Assembly: GCA_020698575.1 (NCBI GenBank)
Contig: CM036242.1
Span: 19,282,124 to 19,346,123 of the forward strand
Direction of reading: 5' to 3'
Source of the DNA: Bostrychus sinensis
Lineage: Eukaryota > Chordata > Actinopteri > Gobiiformes > Eleotridae
DNA length: 64,000 bases
Part shown: piece after piece, positions 48,131-60,004 of the stretch
Layout: each line of letters starts with the position of its first letter
Numbering within the stretch: position 1 is the first letter of the stretch
Position numbers and translations under genes: made by a program
The notes under the pieces: generated by a model
Databases searched by the model: none
Told to the model about the DNA's origin: nothing
What the model saw: the letters and a program-made list of their open reading frames with translations, nothing else

Positions 48131-51100
48131 TAGTGTGTATTGCAAAGGTAAAACAGACCAATGTTTTTCTTTTGCGGATATACGAGTCATTTCAAATTAG
48201 ATGTTAGTGCCCTTTTGCGGTTTACTTTTGACATTTCAATGGCTTAGTGGATTTTCTATGTCAATTTTCCAGGCTATTTACAGTCAATTACATTGCGCAG
48301 ACCAACCAAGGAGAGCAGAATGGATGAGAATATTTAACAACTCTTTGTTTCTCTTCCTCCTGGCTGTGTGGTGCTGCTCTAAGTCCCTCCTCTCAGCACC
48401 AGAGACGGATTGATAGATACCGCTACTCAACCGAAAGATTTGCCCCCCACCAACATTCAGCGTGTCTGAGCAATGCATGCATTCTGGCACTGGCACTAAG
48501 TATTATGATAATGTAGTGCTTAGCTAAATGACCGATGTTAAACAGTATAACCTGGCTGGGCAGCACACCGGTCCGGCAATAGTGTCAAGTCATCCCACTT
48601 GCTGCAGAAGGCTCCTGACAACACACACACACACACACAGGACAACAATGTCTGACAACTACAAGGTCTGATATAATCACCTGTTACAAGCAGGAGATCT
48701 GGAGGCAACCAGATTCTTAGTACAGCCGCATTAAGTTGTAGAAAAAAATATGAAATTCCCAAGACAACCACAAGTCCCCGGAGATCCCAGAAATGCCCAA
48801 AGTTAGAATTCGCAAAGCACAAAACATCTGCTCTAATTCATGCATTATAATCCACATGAATTAGTCATGAGCAAACATGCCATATTTTGATCTGCCTTTA
48901 AGTCTATAATTATAGTGTAATTCTGTGTGAGGAATAAGGTATTACTTTACATGTGCTCTATAGCCATACACTCCATCTGGTTAATACTAATCACTTATTT
49001 CTGAATTCTGAAATCTGGTTTAAATGAAGGCACTAAAGCTTCATGAACTTGGATTGCACAGCCAAGCTCATTACAACCTCCTACTCTTATTACACTTATA
49101 TGTTTGTGTTACTGCTTATGAACAAAATGTGGATTCAATCTGTGATAATGTTATCTGCAGGCTCCAAGGCCTTTATCATAATAGCCTTCCACTGTGTGCT
49201 GGCATATTAAGCATTTCTCCGAACAGTGAGATGCACTGTAAGGCACAAATGTGCAACAGTTATACTACACAATTTATATTACTATCACTTTCTGAATCGC
49301 ACATAGATACACATTCATATACAATACACGATAACAACAAGTTGATGTATATATTCCATTGTATGACATTGCACATACTTAAGCAGAACTATATACTAAT
49401 GTGGCCAGTTGTATCCTAAACCTATTATTTTGAGTTCCCCTTATACAGAGGTCTTTTTTAAATCTCCTCTTGTCATTTCCTGCTCACATTCACCCACAAC
49501 TAATCCCATTTTCTTACTTTGCATGCTTCATACAGGTATCACACATTGATGCAGCAAGAGCCATGAACATAGTTGAGGTAAGTGGCCAATAAGAAAAACT
49601 CATCCATATAATGCATTTGTGAAATTTTATTAAAAGTGCATGCCTGCACTCTCAAAGTGACTTTGAATGTCACGCAGGATGAAGTGGGCATAATGCATAC
49701 ATCAGAGGGACCTTGGAGAAGCATGATTGGAGCAGGCATACAGTCTGGCTTTGGAAAAGGATTATCCTGCTTGAGGTACACGTCCCCCTTCAAGTGTTGA
49801 CATTCAGGGATGGTGGAGGACAGGCGTAAACAACACAAAGATCAAGAATATTGTTTTAATCGATCATAGAGCTCTGAGGAGAAGAGCAGTGGTAAAAAGG
49901 GGAAGTAGCCAGACATATGATAGTTGTTGGAGAGGAACAGGTGGCGCATGGAGACCTTCAGGGTCCGTGCACACACAAGAAAGCCACAGCGAGGTTGTTT
50001 CTCCCACTAGAGCGCTTGACTCGGGCAAATCAATAAGATCATGAACTGTGGCCACATGTCATACATAATTTGCCTGCTTTCTGAATACATTATTTATGCA
50101 AGTAGTCAAGTGATGGTGAACTTAAAGGATCCTACTACTGATACCTAAACGCGTATTAGTAATATAGAACAGTATTGCAGTAATTATGAAGTGCATAAAT
50201 AACTTTCTGCTGTAGCAACACACTGTATTGTACTGAACATTTTGTTCAATTTACTGCTGCCATGAAATATACAAAAAAAACAGAATGAAGGGGGTAATTG
50301 TTATATTAATTTACACCATAAATTTGAATTTAGTGCAATGTTATAAAATAATAAATTATATAAGTTTAAGAAAATAATACAATATATGTTATTACATTTG
50401 TGGCTTATTGTTTTTGGAGAGGTGAAACATATGACCCAGTAAACTAACAAGAGCAAATTCAACTTGTATTGGGTTTAAATAATAAATGTCTCTAGTCTGT
50501 GCAACTGTGAGAACAGGAACAGAAAGACATTGCAACAAGCATCTTAGACTTGCCTGTTCTTTAGCTTATACTTAGGCCTACATATAAGAATTTAAAATTG
50601 GAAAGTTTTTCAAAAGTACTTAAAAGCAATTTCGTACACTACACGTTTGAAAACGCTACAACTGTTAAGGAAATAGGAGAAATAAGAGTCACTGTCCTTT
50701 AATATAACTGTTGAGAAGAATGGCCCAGCTGTGATCTTTCACTAATAACTACCCCTCTTCGGACAGAAAGGGGGTTTGACAGGACCAACGAGGAGGTAGC
50801 CTGCTGGATGTCAAGCTCTACTATTATCCCGCTTTGTACTTCCTGACTGCACGCCAGCCGCCCACAGAGCAGCGGCGTTACAATGCAGCTGCCATGTAAA
50901 CACTATTTTCCAACACTAATGACGTGCTAAGAAAGTGGGCTAGCAGCGAGCCAGCACATGTACAGCGGCTATAGCGTCCACGCGTGTCCCGCCCCCTTCC
51001 TTCCCCCTTAACGGGAGCCAATGTAAACACACAAAAGCAGCTGTAGTATTCACATGCGCGAACAATTAACCCCACTTCACTTCCACGTGTGAGGAGAAAG

Positions 51101-51167
51101 TGCCTCGGCCAAAACATACGTGACATCACTCTTGTAGGTAGGGAGATGGAACAGCGTAACAACCAAC

Positions 51168-51417
51168 CTTTATGCATTCCCGTGAACCTGTCTTTCAGTA
51201 CAGTGAGTTCGTATATCTTTCCGAATTCCTCAAAGAGCGGTTTGAGGTCTTTTTCCTCCAGGTTGCGGGGGATTTGGCCGATGAAAAGCTTGATGGCGTC
51301 GTGGTCCTTCATTGGGATGGTGTTCTGGCCGATGGTAAGCCCGTTCATCCTGCCGGCGCTGTTCGTGGTGCTGAAGCCATTCTCTTGCTGCACTCCGTTT
51401 GCAGTGACTGTAGCCAT
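51168..51417 (-). CDS. celf4: CELF-family RNA-binding protein, coding exon 1 (start of RRM1)
   Basis: This is the first coding exon of a CUGBP/Elav-like protein, a nuclear and cytoplasmic regulator of alternative splicing and mRNA stability or translation that binds U/G-rich RNA. The ATG at 51417-51415 has a fair Kozak context (AAAGATGG). An in-frame TGA lies three codons upstream, so the start is fixed. Residues 1-35 are a low-complexity N-tail (MATVTANGVQQENGFSTTNS at the start). Residues 36-41 are MKDHDA, followed by RNP2 LFIGQI (44-49) and the conserved run to MHKG (81-84). The exon is 250 nt and ends AAAG|GTTGG, a weak but valid GT donor that splits glycine codon 84. RRM1 is almost identical to CELF4 as I recall it, with one D-to-E change. 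The vertebrate CELF4 start MYIK is absent, and the GFST...M(S/N)GL stretch recalls CELF6. Family assignment is firm; celf4 rather than celf6 is an inference. The reading frame runs on into the intron to 50878, which is not coding. Confidence 0.93.
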
Positions 51418-51660
51418 CTTTCCTCAATGGGGCCGGCTCTCTCCTCTCTCTCTCCACTCTATCTCTCCTCCTACCCCCCTCTCCTCACAACTGCACAGCG
51501 CACACCCCCTTGTCTCCTCGTTATATGTCCCTTTCCTCCTCCCTCTGGCTCATCCGTCTCCTTTCCTTCTCTCTTTGGACTAAATCCCCCTGTTTGGACT
51601 CAGCCACGTCGATTTCATTATTTATTTTTGGACTATGCGTTTTGTGTTTCCATCTTTTTT
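51418..51660 (-). promoter_or_regulatory. Probable celf 5' leader, purine-rich, with three uORFs
   Basis: Read on the minus strand, the 240 bases before the start codon are strongly purine-rich (GGAGAGAGAGAGG and similar, about 51430-51486). Three upstream ATGs open short frames that end before the main ATG: at 51653 (6 codons), 51618-51580 (12 codons plus TAG) and 51553-51521 (10 codons plus TAA). A CATATAA at 51527-51521 could serve as a TATA-like element for a shorter leader, in which case the uORFs would be upstream of transcription. The transcription start is not determinable here. A 16-18 nt A-run on this strand (51656-51673) separates the leader from the promoter candidate. Confidence 0.5.
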
Positions 51661-51724
51661 TTTTTTTTTTTTAAGTCCAACCCCACCCCGCCATCCGCCC
51701 ACAACGTCCCATCAGTTGCCACTC

Positions 51725-51800
51725 TGGCCGTGACGTCACTCGCACTCCTTTAATAAAGCCACGCCCACGCAGCATAATAAGTGACGGGTCGACCAATGGG
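51725..51800 (-). promoter_or_regulatory. Candidate celf promoter: palindromic CRE, GC box, CCAAT box
   Basis: A perfect palindromic cAMP-response element TGACGTCA sits at 51731-51738, 314 bp upstream of the start codon. Next to it are a CTTTATTAAAGG element (minus-strand reading of 51748-51759), a GC-rich box CCACGCCCAC (51759-51768) and a CCAAT motif on the plus strand (51792-51796), which is ATTGG in the direction of the gene. More GC boxes lie at about 51680-51705 (CCCCACCCCGCC). The position directly 5' of the first coding exon and the motif clustering suggest a CREB/NF-Y/Sp-type core promoter. This is inferred from motifs only. Confidence 0.5.
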
Positions 51801-52184
51801 AGAGAAGCGAGGCTGAGAACACCACAGGACTGAGTAAGAACGCAAACATTTGTGTGGAGTGGAGAGCTTGGAACATTTAAATTCTGAGCTACTATACAGA
51901 GACTATGACAGGGCTTCAAATATGGTTTCTCATAATAAAACGACAGCATTAAATGTGTCATAGACACATGTAATGATTGTAATGGGAATGTCTTCCATTA
52001 GTCTCTACTGTACTGATTTTATGGTTTAGCTTGCTGTTGTGTAAATAATAGCTTTCATTAGGCTTTCTGGGTTATCCTGAAGTCATTGTTGCACACTACA
52101 AATGTAGAGCAGCAGGACCGCAAGCCTCCAAGTGGCAGTTATGATAGACAACAGCTGCGAAGCCTTATAGAAATGTTCTCTATA

Positions 52185-52345
52185 GCAACAATTCTCAAAC
52201 CTAGTCCTCAGGAGCCCGGGCCCTGCTGATTTTCATTCTAACAATCTAACAGGGACTATTTTACACCTGGGATACCAGGTGAATGCTATTAACTACCCAG
52301 GAGGTGGAAAAGCAGCGCTCCTCCAGGGATTACAACTGAAAACGT
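52185..52345. repeat. Dispersed repeat with CAATTCTCAAACCTAGTCCT
   Basis: It reads TTCTCAAACCTAGTCCTC, CTGATTTTCATTCTAAC, CCAGGTGAATGC and CCTCCAGGGATTACAACTG, in the style of common fish palindromic repeats with TTCTCAA...GGTCCT ends. It sits about 400 bp upstream of the promoter candidate. Confidence 0.45.
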
Positions 52346-53100
52346 CAGCTTTGTCTCATGATTTTATACAATCCTGAGGCACCTTTCAAGAAACATTTGA
52401 TGTATTAAAAAATATATTTTTTTCAAAGATTCTTTCAGGCTTGCTAGCAATACAATATCAAAAACAAATTGTATTCTTGAATGTGTTGTATCTTACATAA
52501 CTAGTGCAATAACCTTTTTACCCTAATGTAACATTACATATACATATTTGTTTTTCACATTTCTTATTGTAGTGATGTTTATTGGTAGAAAACTTTGTTT
52601 TATAAATTTCATCTTAAGTGTATGTGTTTTCTTACAGATGATTGAAAGGGAGGTTGCAGCACAGTTAGGTGCTCAGATCAAAAGCATATATAGGTGAATA
52701 ATTAAAAAGATAGCAGCATGCTGAGAAGAAACATGCAGCAGCTTCACTTGGGCCCTATCAAAACAAATGTACTTGTTTTACCCCACTATACTTGATGTAA
52801 AAAACATGAAGTGGACAAACAGAACTTCAGAGCAGCGAGCTCCGAGCTCAGAATTCAGTGGCTGTTTGTGTCACTGTCCGTGGTGCTGAATCTACTTTCA
52901 GAAACCTTTTATAGGCAGTTTCAACAGCTCATGTTTGTTGTTGACACTGTAACATGTTACTGTTTTAGTAAACTATTTTCAAATATCAGTGACAGTCCTG
53001 TCAAACATTCCTTTTATGATACATAATGTATAAAAACAACACATTTCAGCTGCTAATTGATTATTCTTCTAGTTGTTTTCTAGTTGATGTGTATGCTAGA

Positions 53101-53155
53101 GCCCCCCCACCCCCCACCCCCCCCCACCTCCACACACACACACACACACACACAC
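53101..53155. repeat. C-rich tract plus AC microsatellite
   Basis: Interrupted C runs (53102-53127) followed by (AC)n (53132-53155). Confidence 0.9.
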
Positions 53156-53739
53156 TTTCAGTCCCTATACAAATTTGACATTTTAATGCCTTTTGTGTGA
53201 CTTAAATGGTGTTCTCATATCAGGAACAGCATTATCTATCATAAATAGATATCAGGGTGGCCACCTTTCTCCAAAACATTCACCAGTATGATAAGCACGC
53301 ACATTTATCAGGTGTCATCCCAGAGGGAATTGGACGTCATGCACACCAGTCTACTGTTGAAGTGTTTCAGTGCAATTTGTAGCAGATCTTGTTTAGCTTT
53401 GATGGATTATGTGCCTCCCATTTTCTCATGTCTGCATTGGTTTGTTAACCCCTGGTGTCTGTCAGAGTGATGGTCTTAAGGGATACATGGATTTTGTGAG
53501 CTAACAGTAACATCTGGCAATGTGCTTGCTTTGTTATGAATATTTATTTAATTCTGATTTAATCACGTCTTGGTAGACCTTCTTAGCCAATGTCCTGCAG
53601 AGTTTCTATTATGAATGGGAATCAAAAACACAATGAGTGTCCCTTGTTGATACTGTGTGTGCTGTTCTTTGCAAACCCAAAGACACAGCTAATTTAACTT
53701 CAGTGTTGTCTGTTGGCTTTGAGATTTTCTTTATCCTTG

Positions 53740-53960
53740 TTTTTGTCATCTCTCGGCGGGAAAGCTTGCCTGCGCAGCTGTGTAGACTTGGAAAGTACCT
53801 GCCAAGAGGAAAAGCAGGTACCACATGATCTCGTCAATTATTCCTGTGTGTAAGCATCCTCTTTGTTCCAACACGGGCAGACACACCAGAAAGGTTGACA
53901 GGGTTCTCCCTCTTGTCGGTGCCAAGCTCAGCACCTGGATGGCTGCACAGGGCACCTTTG
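53740..53960. promoter_or_regulatory. Candidate conserved element 2.3 kb upstream of the celf start codon
   Basis: Unique block of balanced composition with CTCGGCGGGAAAGC, GCCTGCGCAGCTGTG, two GCAGGTACC/AGTACCTGCC words that are inverted copies (about 53795 and 53814), and CAGCACCTGGATGGC. Repeat-free. Texture-based call. Confidence 0.3.
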
Positions 53961-54829
53961 TCGATCAGTCTCCTTGCTTTTCCAGACGAAAAAGCTGCGT
54001 GTGTCGCTCAAGCTGTGATTTAAAGTGCAAGTCAAAAGAATAATGTCCCTCAAGGATATTTCTCGCCTAGAGATTCATTTTATTCTAATTATTTCTGGAT
54101 GGAAATGGCTATTAACAATGAGATTTCCCCCCCATGCTTGCTTTACCTAGAATTGTAAGGGCAAGCAGTGGTAAATGTGTCAGCAGATTCATTTCCATTG
54201 AAAAAAAAAATATTTATAAGCATTTCACACAATACGGGCGCTATTTTCCAGTCATGAGCAAGCACCGTTCCTGTTTTTATTACAGAAATTATTCACACCA
54301 CTGTCAAGGTGACTTGTTAGAATGTCACAGGCACTCCACTTGAAACAGCGACCAAAAATATAGTACCTTGAAGGAGGCAAAATCAGCGGCATAAGTCAGG
54401 CATTGTGGCTAACAGCTCGGCGTCATCCACAATTCCGCTATACTATGTGTTCATTATCCCATTAAACTAGATATATGCGGTGGGCCAAGTGGAACGTAGT
54501 CATGCGTGAACATTTGTTACTGTCTGTTTTGTATGGGAGCGCAAAAGAAGAGCAACTATTGATATTCATAGCACAGCTGGCATGAGGTGTGATGCTATTT
54601 TTTTTGTGAATGTGTATATGGTAATACTGGAGCAGACTGGAATCTAAACCGCAGCTTCTAGCCAAAGAAGGGGGCTCGCAACACCCCCACCTACACAAAA
54701 AACATTCAATCATACACTATCATTTTCTCTTAAAACACAATTTTCTTGCCAGTTCATTTGTTTCAGCGCTGTGGGGAAAATGCACATTGGCACCGCTTGG
54801 CTCTAGCCTGAACAAAAATTGGATAAATT

Positions 54830-54872
54830 AAGTTTTTTTTTTTTTTTTTGTTTTTGTTTTTTTTTTTTTTAT
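54830..54872. repeat. Poly(T) tract with G interruptions
   Basis: T runs broken by single G bases. A second plain T run lies at 55461-55481. Confidence 0.9.
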
Positions 54873-56409
54873 AATGAAAAGGTGCATTACATCTTTTCTG
54901 TTTTGTAGCTTGAGATATATTTGAATCACAAGTTGGTTTCTTGCTGCATACTTAGCTTCACTTGTTATGCAAACTAATGACTAAATGAGAGAAAAACAAA
55001 TCAGAGGTCACAGAGAGCGCAATGAGTCATCGGCTTTCTGGCAGATAATGAATCCCACAATGCACTGCGCTGGCCTCCCCAGAGTACACCCATGTTGGGT
55101 TTACATCCATTGCTTTTGCATGTAAATGTACAATTTGGTTTGCATTAACTGGAGGTGAGTATGTTGCTCGGGATATTGCTTGAGGGGAAGAAGTCAAAAG
55201 TAGTTGGGAGGTTTGGACAGTGAGGTCTTGGTGGTGCATGAGTAAACATTTTTCTTTCCAAGTTATCACAAATGCAGATCTGGCATGTTAAACCAAAATG
55301 ACTAGAGCTCATTGTGTTTTAAAAGGTATAGTAGTACTGTACACGCTCCCCTCCCACTCCCCTTCCCTCTGGCTGTTGTTTCAACGTCAATTTGCCGTCA
55401 TCCTTGATTCCTGTGATAGGCTCTTTAAAGCACCTGTGTGTCTATTAGCACATCATGCAGCTTTTTTTTTTTTTTTTTTTTAACTGCAGCATTTTTTGTT
55501 AAACAGAAGACATTTATCCAAAAATTAAAGATAGCCTTTCATAACTTTAGTAAAGGTTAGCAATATCTCGGTTTCATGTAAAATGAATCAAAGTTCCCCT
55601 TTTCAAAGCCATTGAGAACTTGAATTGTTTCATGCCCTATACTTTGATAAAATTGACCTAGTTTTTTGTCTTGCAAATGTTTGAAAAGTTTCCACACAAA
55701 CTTGCAGGAGCACACACGCCGCACACATCACCATGTCTGCAAGCCAAAGAAAGTTCAAACACTGGTGAGACAGACAATTACATAACAGTTAACTAACAAA
55801 GAGCGTGCCTCATTAGATTATACTGTGGAGCATTACTGCATCAGGAAGCAAAGTAGGATGTGAAGGAGATGAGGTCAGGACACGATAGGATCTGGTGAGC
55901 TAGGGACAAGGTTGCAGTATGTGACCTTACAGATTGTAGTTGGGAAGTACAAATTGCAAAACAGGTTGAAATTTATCTAATTCACTCTGCATTGTAGGGA
56001 TGCAAAGAAAATACAAATTCTGGAAAAAATTATGATATTATATTGGGCTATATTTACAAAATCCCAACATTTATTTTAATGCAAACATTCATTTCAGTGG
56101 CTTACTTTTGCATTGCATTTAAACCTACAACCAACAATTTTAATATATATATATAAAAGAAAAATCCTGCAAGCAGTTTTCTTTTGGTGCCTATTTGGAA
56201 GAAAAGCAACTTCTTTGTGAAATACAGATTAAGTACTCACTGTTTTAATTAACTGTTGTTGTGGTGAACTTGTATAAAGACTATGTTTTCTAAAAAAAAC
56301 ATTGTTAAAGAAATTACTCCTCATTGACTTTGTTACAGTACTGTGATAAATCTATTGTGTTCTGACTCTTTTATTGTGATAGGTTCTTGCCTTGCAACTG
56401 TCTCTCACT

Positions 56410-56695
56410 TGTTTATGGTAAGGTTTACTTTATTGTCCCCATAGGGAAATTTGTCGTCAGCATTTGACCCATCCTTCAATGCCTCTGGGGCAACCTGTCA
56501 GGAGCAGTGGCCAACCACAGTGCAGTCCCCTTTCCAGATCTTGGGAAAAGTGGGAGTACCCAGAGGAAATCCACCCAGATACAAGAAGAACAGGCAAACT
56601 CCACAGTCCACACACAGAAGCCCCACACGGTCCGGGAATCAAACCTTCTTGTTCTCCACACTGCCACCGTGTTGTCATGAAATACATTTGCAGTA
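56410..56695 (+). repeat. Teleost repeat (TTTATTGTCCCCATAGGG ... GGGAATCAAACC)
   Basis: It reads TTTACTTTATTGTCCCCATA, CAGCATTTGACCCATCC, GGAGCAGTGGCCAACC, GAGTACCCAGAGGAAATCC and CCGGGAATCAAACC. This is a mosaic of two very common fish repeat motifs, one of which also occurs at 60770-60950. Confidence 0.65.
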
Positions 56696-56794
56696 CTCAC
56701 TGTTCTGATTAATAAATAAAACGTATTTCATACCATTTTGTTCATGTAGTGGGATATTAGTATACTAGTTGGGTTTTCCAAAATCATACTGTCA

Positions 56795-56832
56795 AAAAAT
56801 AAATAAATAAAAAATAAATAAATAAATAAAAC
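56795..56832. repeat. AAAT microsatellite
   Basis: (AAAT)n with one interruption. Confidence 0.9.
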
Positions 56833-58129
56833 ACACAATATATTGCCTTTGTTACAGTATCATGAAAATTCAATAATGTATATTGTGATATGTATCTGTT
56901 TATGTATCTGTAGAGTTTTGCATAAAATTAACATGTGGCTTAAAACGTACACTTAAAACAGTTTATTACAACAGAATATCAACATGTAGCAATCAAATGT
57001 TATGGTTATATTGATGACACAAAGCCCTGACAGCCCCCTTGGCAGAAGAACAGCACTCAAGTCGATCATTTGATAATTTCTCTAAAGGCTCCGTCTGTTA
57101 GAGCATTGCAATAAAGACAATAATATGAAACTTCAGCGTGCCTTTGTAGTGATTAATACAACTACATGCAGCCATGATATAAATGTCCTTTACTTGCCTA
57201 CACTGAGAGTCGAAGATTAAAAGCCTAAGCAAAGACAAGGTAATGGCTGTGCACTATAAAAACGATATTGGCATTTCAACAGCTTGCAAAAAGACATTTT
57301 CAAAGCCGTATAGTGGTAAGTGCTTTAAAATAAACACCCCTTACAGCATGTCATTACTAACAATAACATCCCCACAATGTCATCTGCATCTGAAAACATC
57401 CGAATGAAAGCGTTGGTACAATTTGCAACAGGGAAGCTCTGACAGATGTTTATATATAAAATTAGAGAGTGAAGCGTAGATGTGCCGCAGTGTCCTTGGA
57501 ATTCATAGCAACATTTTTTTTAATACCTAAGCTTAAGCATAGGCCCCCTGAAAGCACCATTAACATTATGGAAATTACTGTCAGTTATCTGTTCATAATC
57601 ATCATGACAATAAAAAAATCTAATTGTGAGAATGCTCGATTCAGAGATTAGTTTAGCATAATGCCACTGCGGGCTCACACTGGAAAAGTAATGCTCTTGC
57701 AACAGAAAAAAATAGATGCATGAAGATATTTCTTGATGACTTTGGTGCAGAGACATTGACAACTTACAGTGTTATGTAGTACATTCGGAAAACAGACGCA
57801 CAAGGAGAGTAGTCTGGCGTCTGCAGAAGAATTTTAGTGCATTTGTTAAGGAACAGAAGGAGTAAATTAATTACAATGATGTATTTTGTGTACACTAGTC
57901 AAAAACAATTGTGCTTTCTCATTTGCATGTACAGTAAATGAGAACCACTTACAATGTGATTGGCTACATCTGTTGAGAAGCTTTATTATCAGCGTATACT
58001 TATGAGAACTCCACACTTAGGCTGTGATTAAGACAAAGGCAATGCAAAGTCAACACAAAATGAAAACTTGAATGCATGCAAAAACTGTAAATTATGCAAA
58101 GGGGTGTATATATTACTCCTATTGCTATT

Positions 58130-58395
58130 GTGATGGGTTCGATGGCCAGCCAGCATACTGGGTGGAGTTTGCTTGTCCTCCATGTGTTACTATGGCTTCT
58201 CCCAGGCCAGCTTCCTTCCATTGTCATGACTCTCTATTGCAAATTGAGAATAAATGTGAGAGTTAATGGTTGTTTTCCTATGTGCGTTAGCCCTGTGACT
58301 AACTATCCGATGTCCAGGGTGTACCCCGCCTAAAGCCCTTAGAAGCTGAAAAAGGCTTCAGTCAATTGTGAATAGGTGTAAGGAGATGAATGAAT
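58130..58395 (+). repeat. SINE-like teleost repeat, copy
   Basis: It has TGGGTTCGATGGCC, GGAGTTTGCTTGTCCTCC, GCGTTAGCCCTGTGAC, CCAGGGTGTACCCCGCC and an AGATGAATGAATC tail. Same family as 16150-16460. Confidence 0.7.
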
Positions 58396-59553
58396 CAAGG
58401 TATCCAAAGCTTTATAGCGTTGTGGCATTCAAACACATTTTGTACATATAAGAGTCATTTGAGGACACTGGCGAGCCACACAGCACACAGCTCCTCCCAA
58501 AAACTAGAGCAAAGCTTAACCGCTTTCTGCCATTGTCACACTCAATGCACTGCTCTCTAACAGTCAGCCCTCAGTTCCCATCTAATGCAGCACACAGTAT
58601 CGCACAGCATCCAGTCAGCCAGTGTTAGCTTCTCCTGTGAGCCTGTTTCTAAAGACTGCATTTTGGTTTGTCATGATGTAAGTCATAGAGACTGTTTGAT
58701 TAAGGCTGATAGTGTGTGGTGACTTTGACAGGCTGAGCTGGGCTGAACCGAAGCTCCCTTCAGCAGCAGCAGAAACATACATTGTTAATAGGCGTCTTTA
58801 TGTCAGCGCACAGTTGTCATCACAGTCTATTTTTACTTTGGTGGAGGCCTGGCAGGATCAGGGACATGGCATTTGAAGTTGACTCACACAAACGGCAGTG
58901 CTTCACAGAGCCTACACAACAAGCTGTTCGCCCGCACGTGTTGTTTTCCATCACACACAAGTGTTTAGAGAGGGCTGAAATAAAGTAACATCTACTCTGC
59001 TAAATGTGGTTTTCATTAGCTTTTTGCACTGTTGTCTACACTGTTTGATTTCAACAGTGCTGCCTTTGAGCTCGAGCTCAGCACATCAAAACAATGACAT
59101 CTGCTTACAAGTCCTAAAACTCTTGGAAGATCTGCTGTTGTTTGAGACCAGGAAGAGTGAAGACATAAATACACTCACTTTGAGGGAACACATGTGAGGA
59201 GTATTTTAGAGCACAGAAAAGCGCATGTTACATTATCATGAGGTATTCTGCATTTAGGCAAATGTAATAGTGGCTTTTACATGTAATCTCATGTTCAAGC
59301 CCAAATGTTCTCTCAAAAGGTACTTACCCAATTCCCAAAAACTTGGGCCAAAATGTAAAGTGTAAATAAAAATAGAATCCAATGACAATCTCTTAAAACA
59401 GTATTAAACCCCAGATGTGAGAGGTCGTTGGAGCATTTGGCAGCTTCACACTCGACTAAAAGCCAAAACAGAAATGTATTTGCAGAACAAGGGCCAAGCG
59501 CTATAATCTTTTGAATGTAATGACATCATATGCAAACAGATCTATGACTAAAC

Positions 59554-60004
59554 TAGGGCTTCAACTAATGATTATTTTTGATAATTGCTTAATCTGTCAA
59601 TTATTTTTTTACGATTAATCGATTGATAATTGGATTGTGAAACACAAGTAAAGTGGTTAAAAACTTGAGGTGTTTTATATTTCCCGTGAAAAAAAATGTG
59701 ATGATACTACCAAAAATCACTTATGTCACAAAATTTGAACCAGACGAAGCATGACACTTGAGGACGTTAGGATTGAGCATCCACACACACAAAGATATTT
59801 AAAAAAACAAAACAAAGTATACATTGTTTTTAACTGTTTCTGTGGCTTTACTGCTCTGTCTTGGTAAATAAACCCTCTTTTCTCAGCACGTGATAAGTTT
59901 CAGACTATGTATACTCCAGTTAGCAATTATTATTTGATTACTGAATTAATTGGCAATTATTTCAATAACTGAATAGTTCAATTAGCCTAGTTGTTACAGC
60001 CCTA
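59554..60004. mobile_element. hAT MITE with target-site duplication
   Basis: The left end TAGGGCTTCAACTAATGATT and the right end TAGTTGTTACAGCCCTA are imperfect inverted repeats. Just inside the left end lie ATTATTTTT, GATTAATCGATTGATAATTG words; near the right end ATTAATTGGCAATTATTTC words. The flanks GACTAAAC (59546-59553) and GACTAAAA (60005-60012) match at 7 of 8, a hAT-sized duplication. No transposase. Confidence 0.8.

Larger units (their letters stand above)
44104..51167 (-). other. celf4: celf intron 1 (7,064 bp)
   Basis: The intron is bounded by donor GTTGG at 51167 and acceptor TTGCAG at 44104 and splits the RNP1 motif of RRM1. Its 5' end (about 50880-51167) is CpG-richer, with an E-box CACGTG at 51084-51089. 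The rest is AT-rich. It holds microsatellites (45695-45727, 45787-45828, 46323-46440), a poly(T) run (47490-47511), a CA repeat near 48623-48640, the repeat-family copy at 47690-48130, and one arm of a local duplication (44540-44690). The stretches 44700-45690, 46500-47480, 48640-50870 show no recognisable gene; ORFs there are short and lack features. Confidence 0.85.

Noticed and set aside
49024..49419. 131-residue plus-strand frame starting with ATG
   Set aside because: AT-rich intronic sequence, no similarity or structure recognised, no promoter or splice context. Chance length is likely.
50878..51167. Extension of the celf reading frame beyond exon 1
   Set aside because: It follows a splice donor. 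Homology stops exactly at MHKG and resumes in exon 2 with the matching phase; the extension is intron read-through.
51089..51753. Two long plus-strand frames overlapping celf exon 1 and its promoter
   Set aside because: They are antisense shadows of the coding exon and of the C/T-rich complement of the leader. Neither shows a domain.
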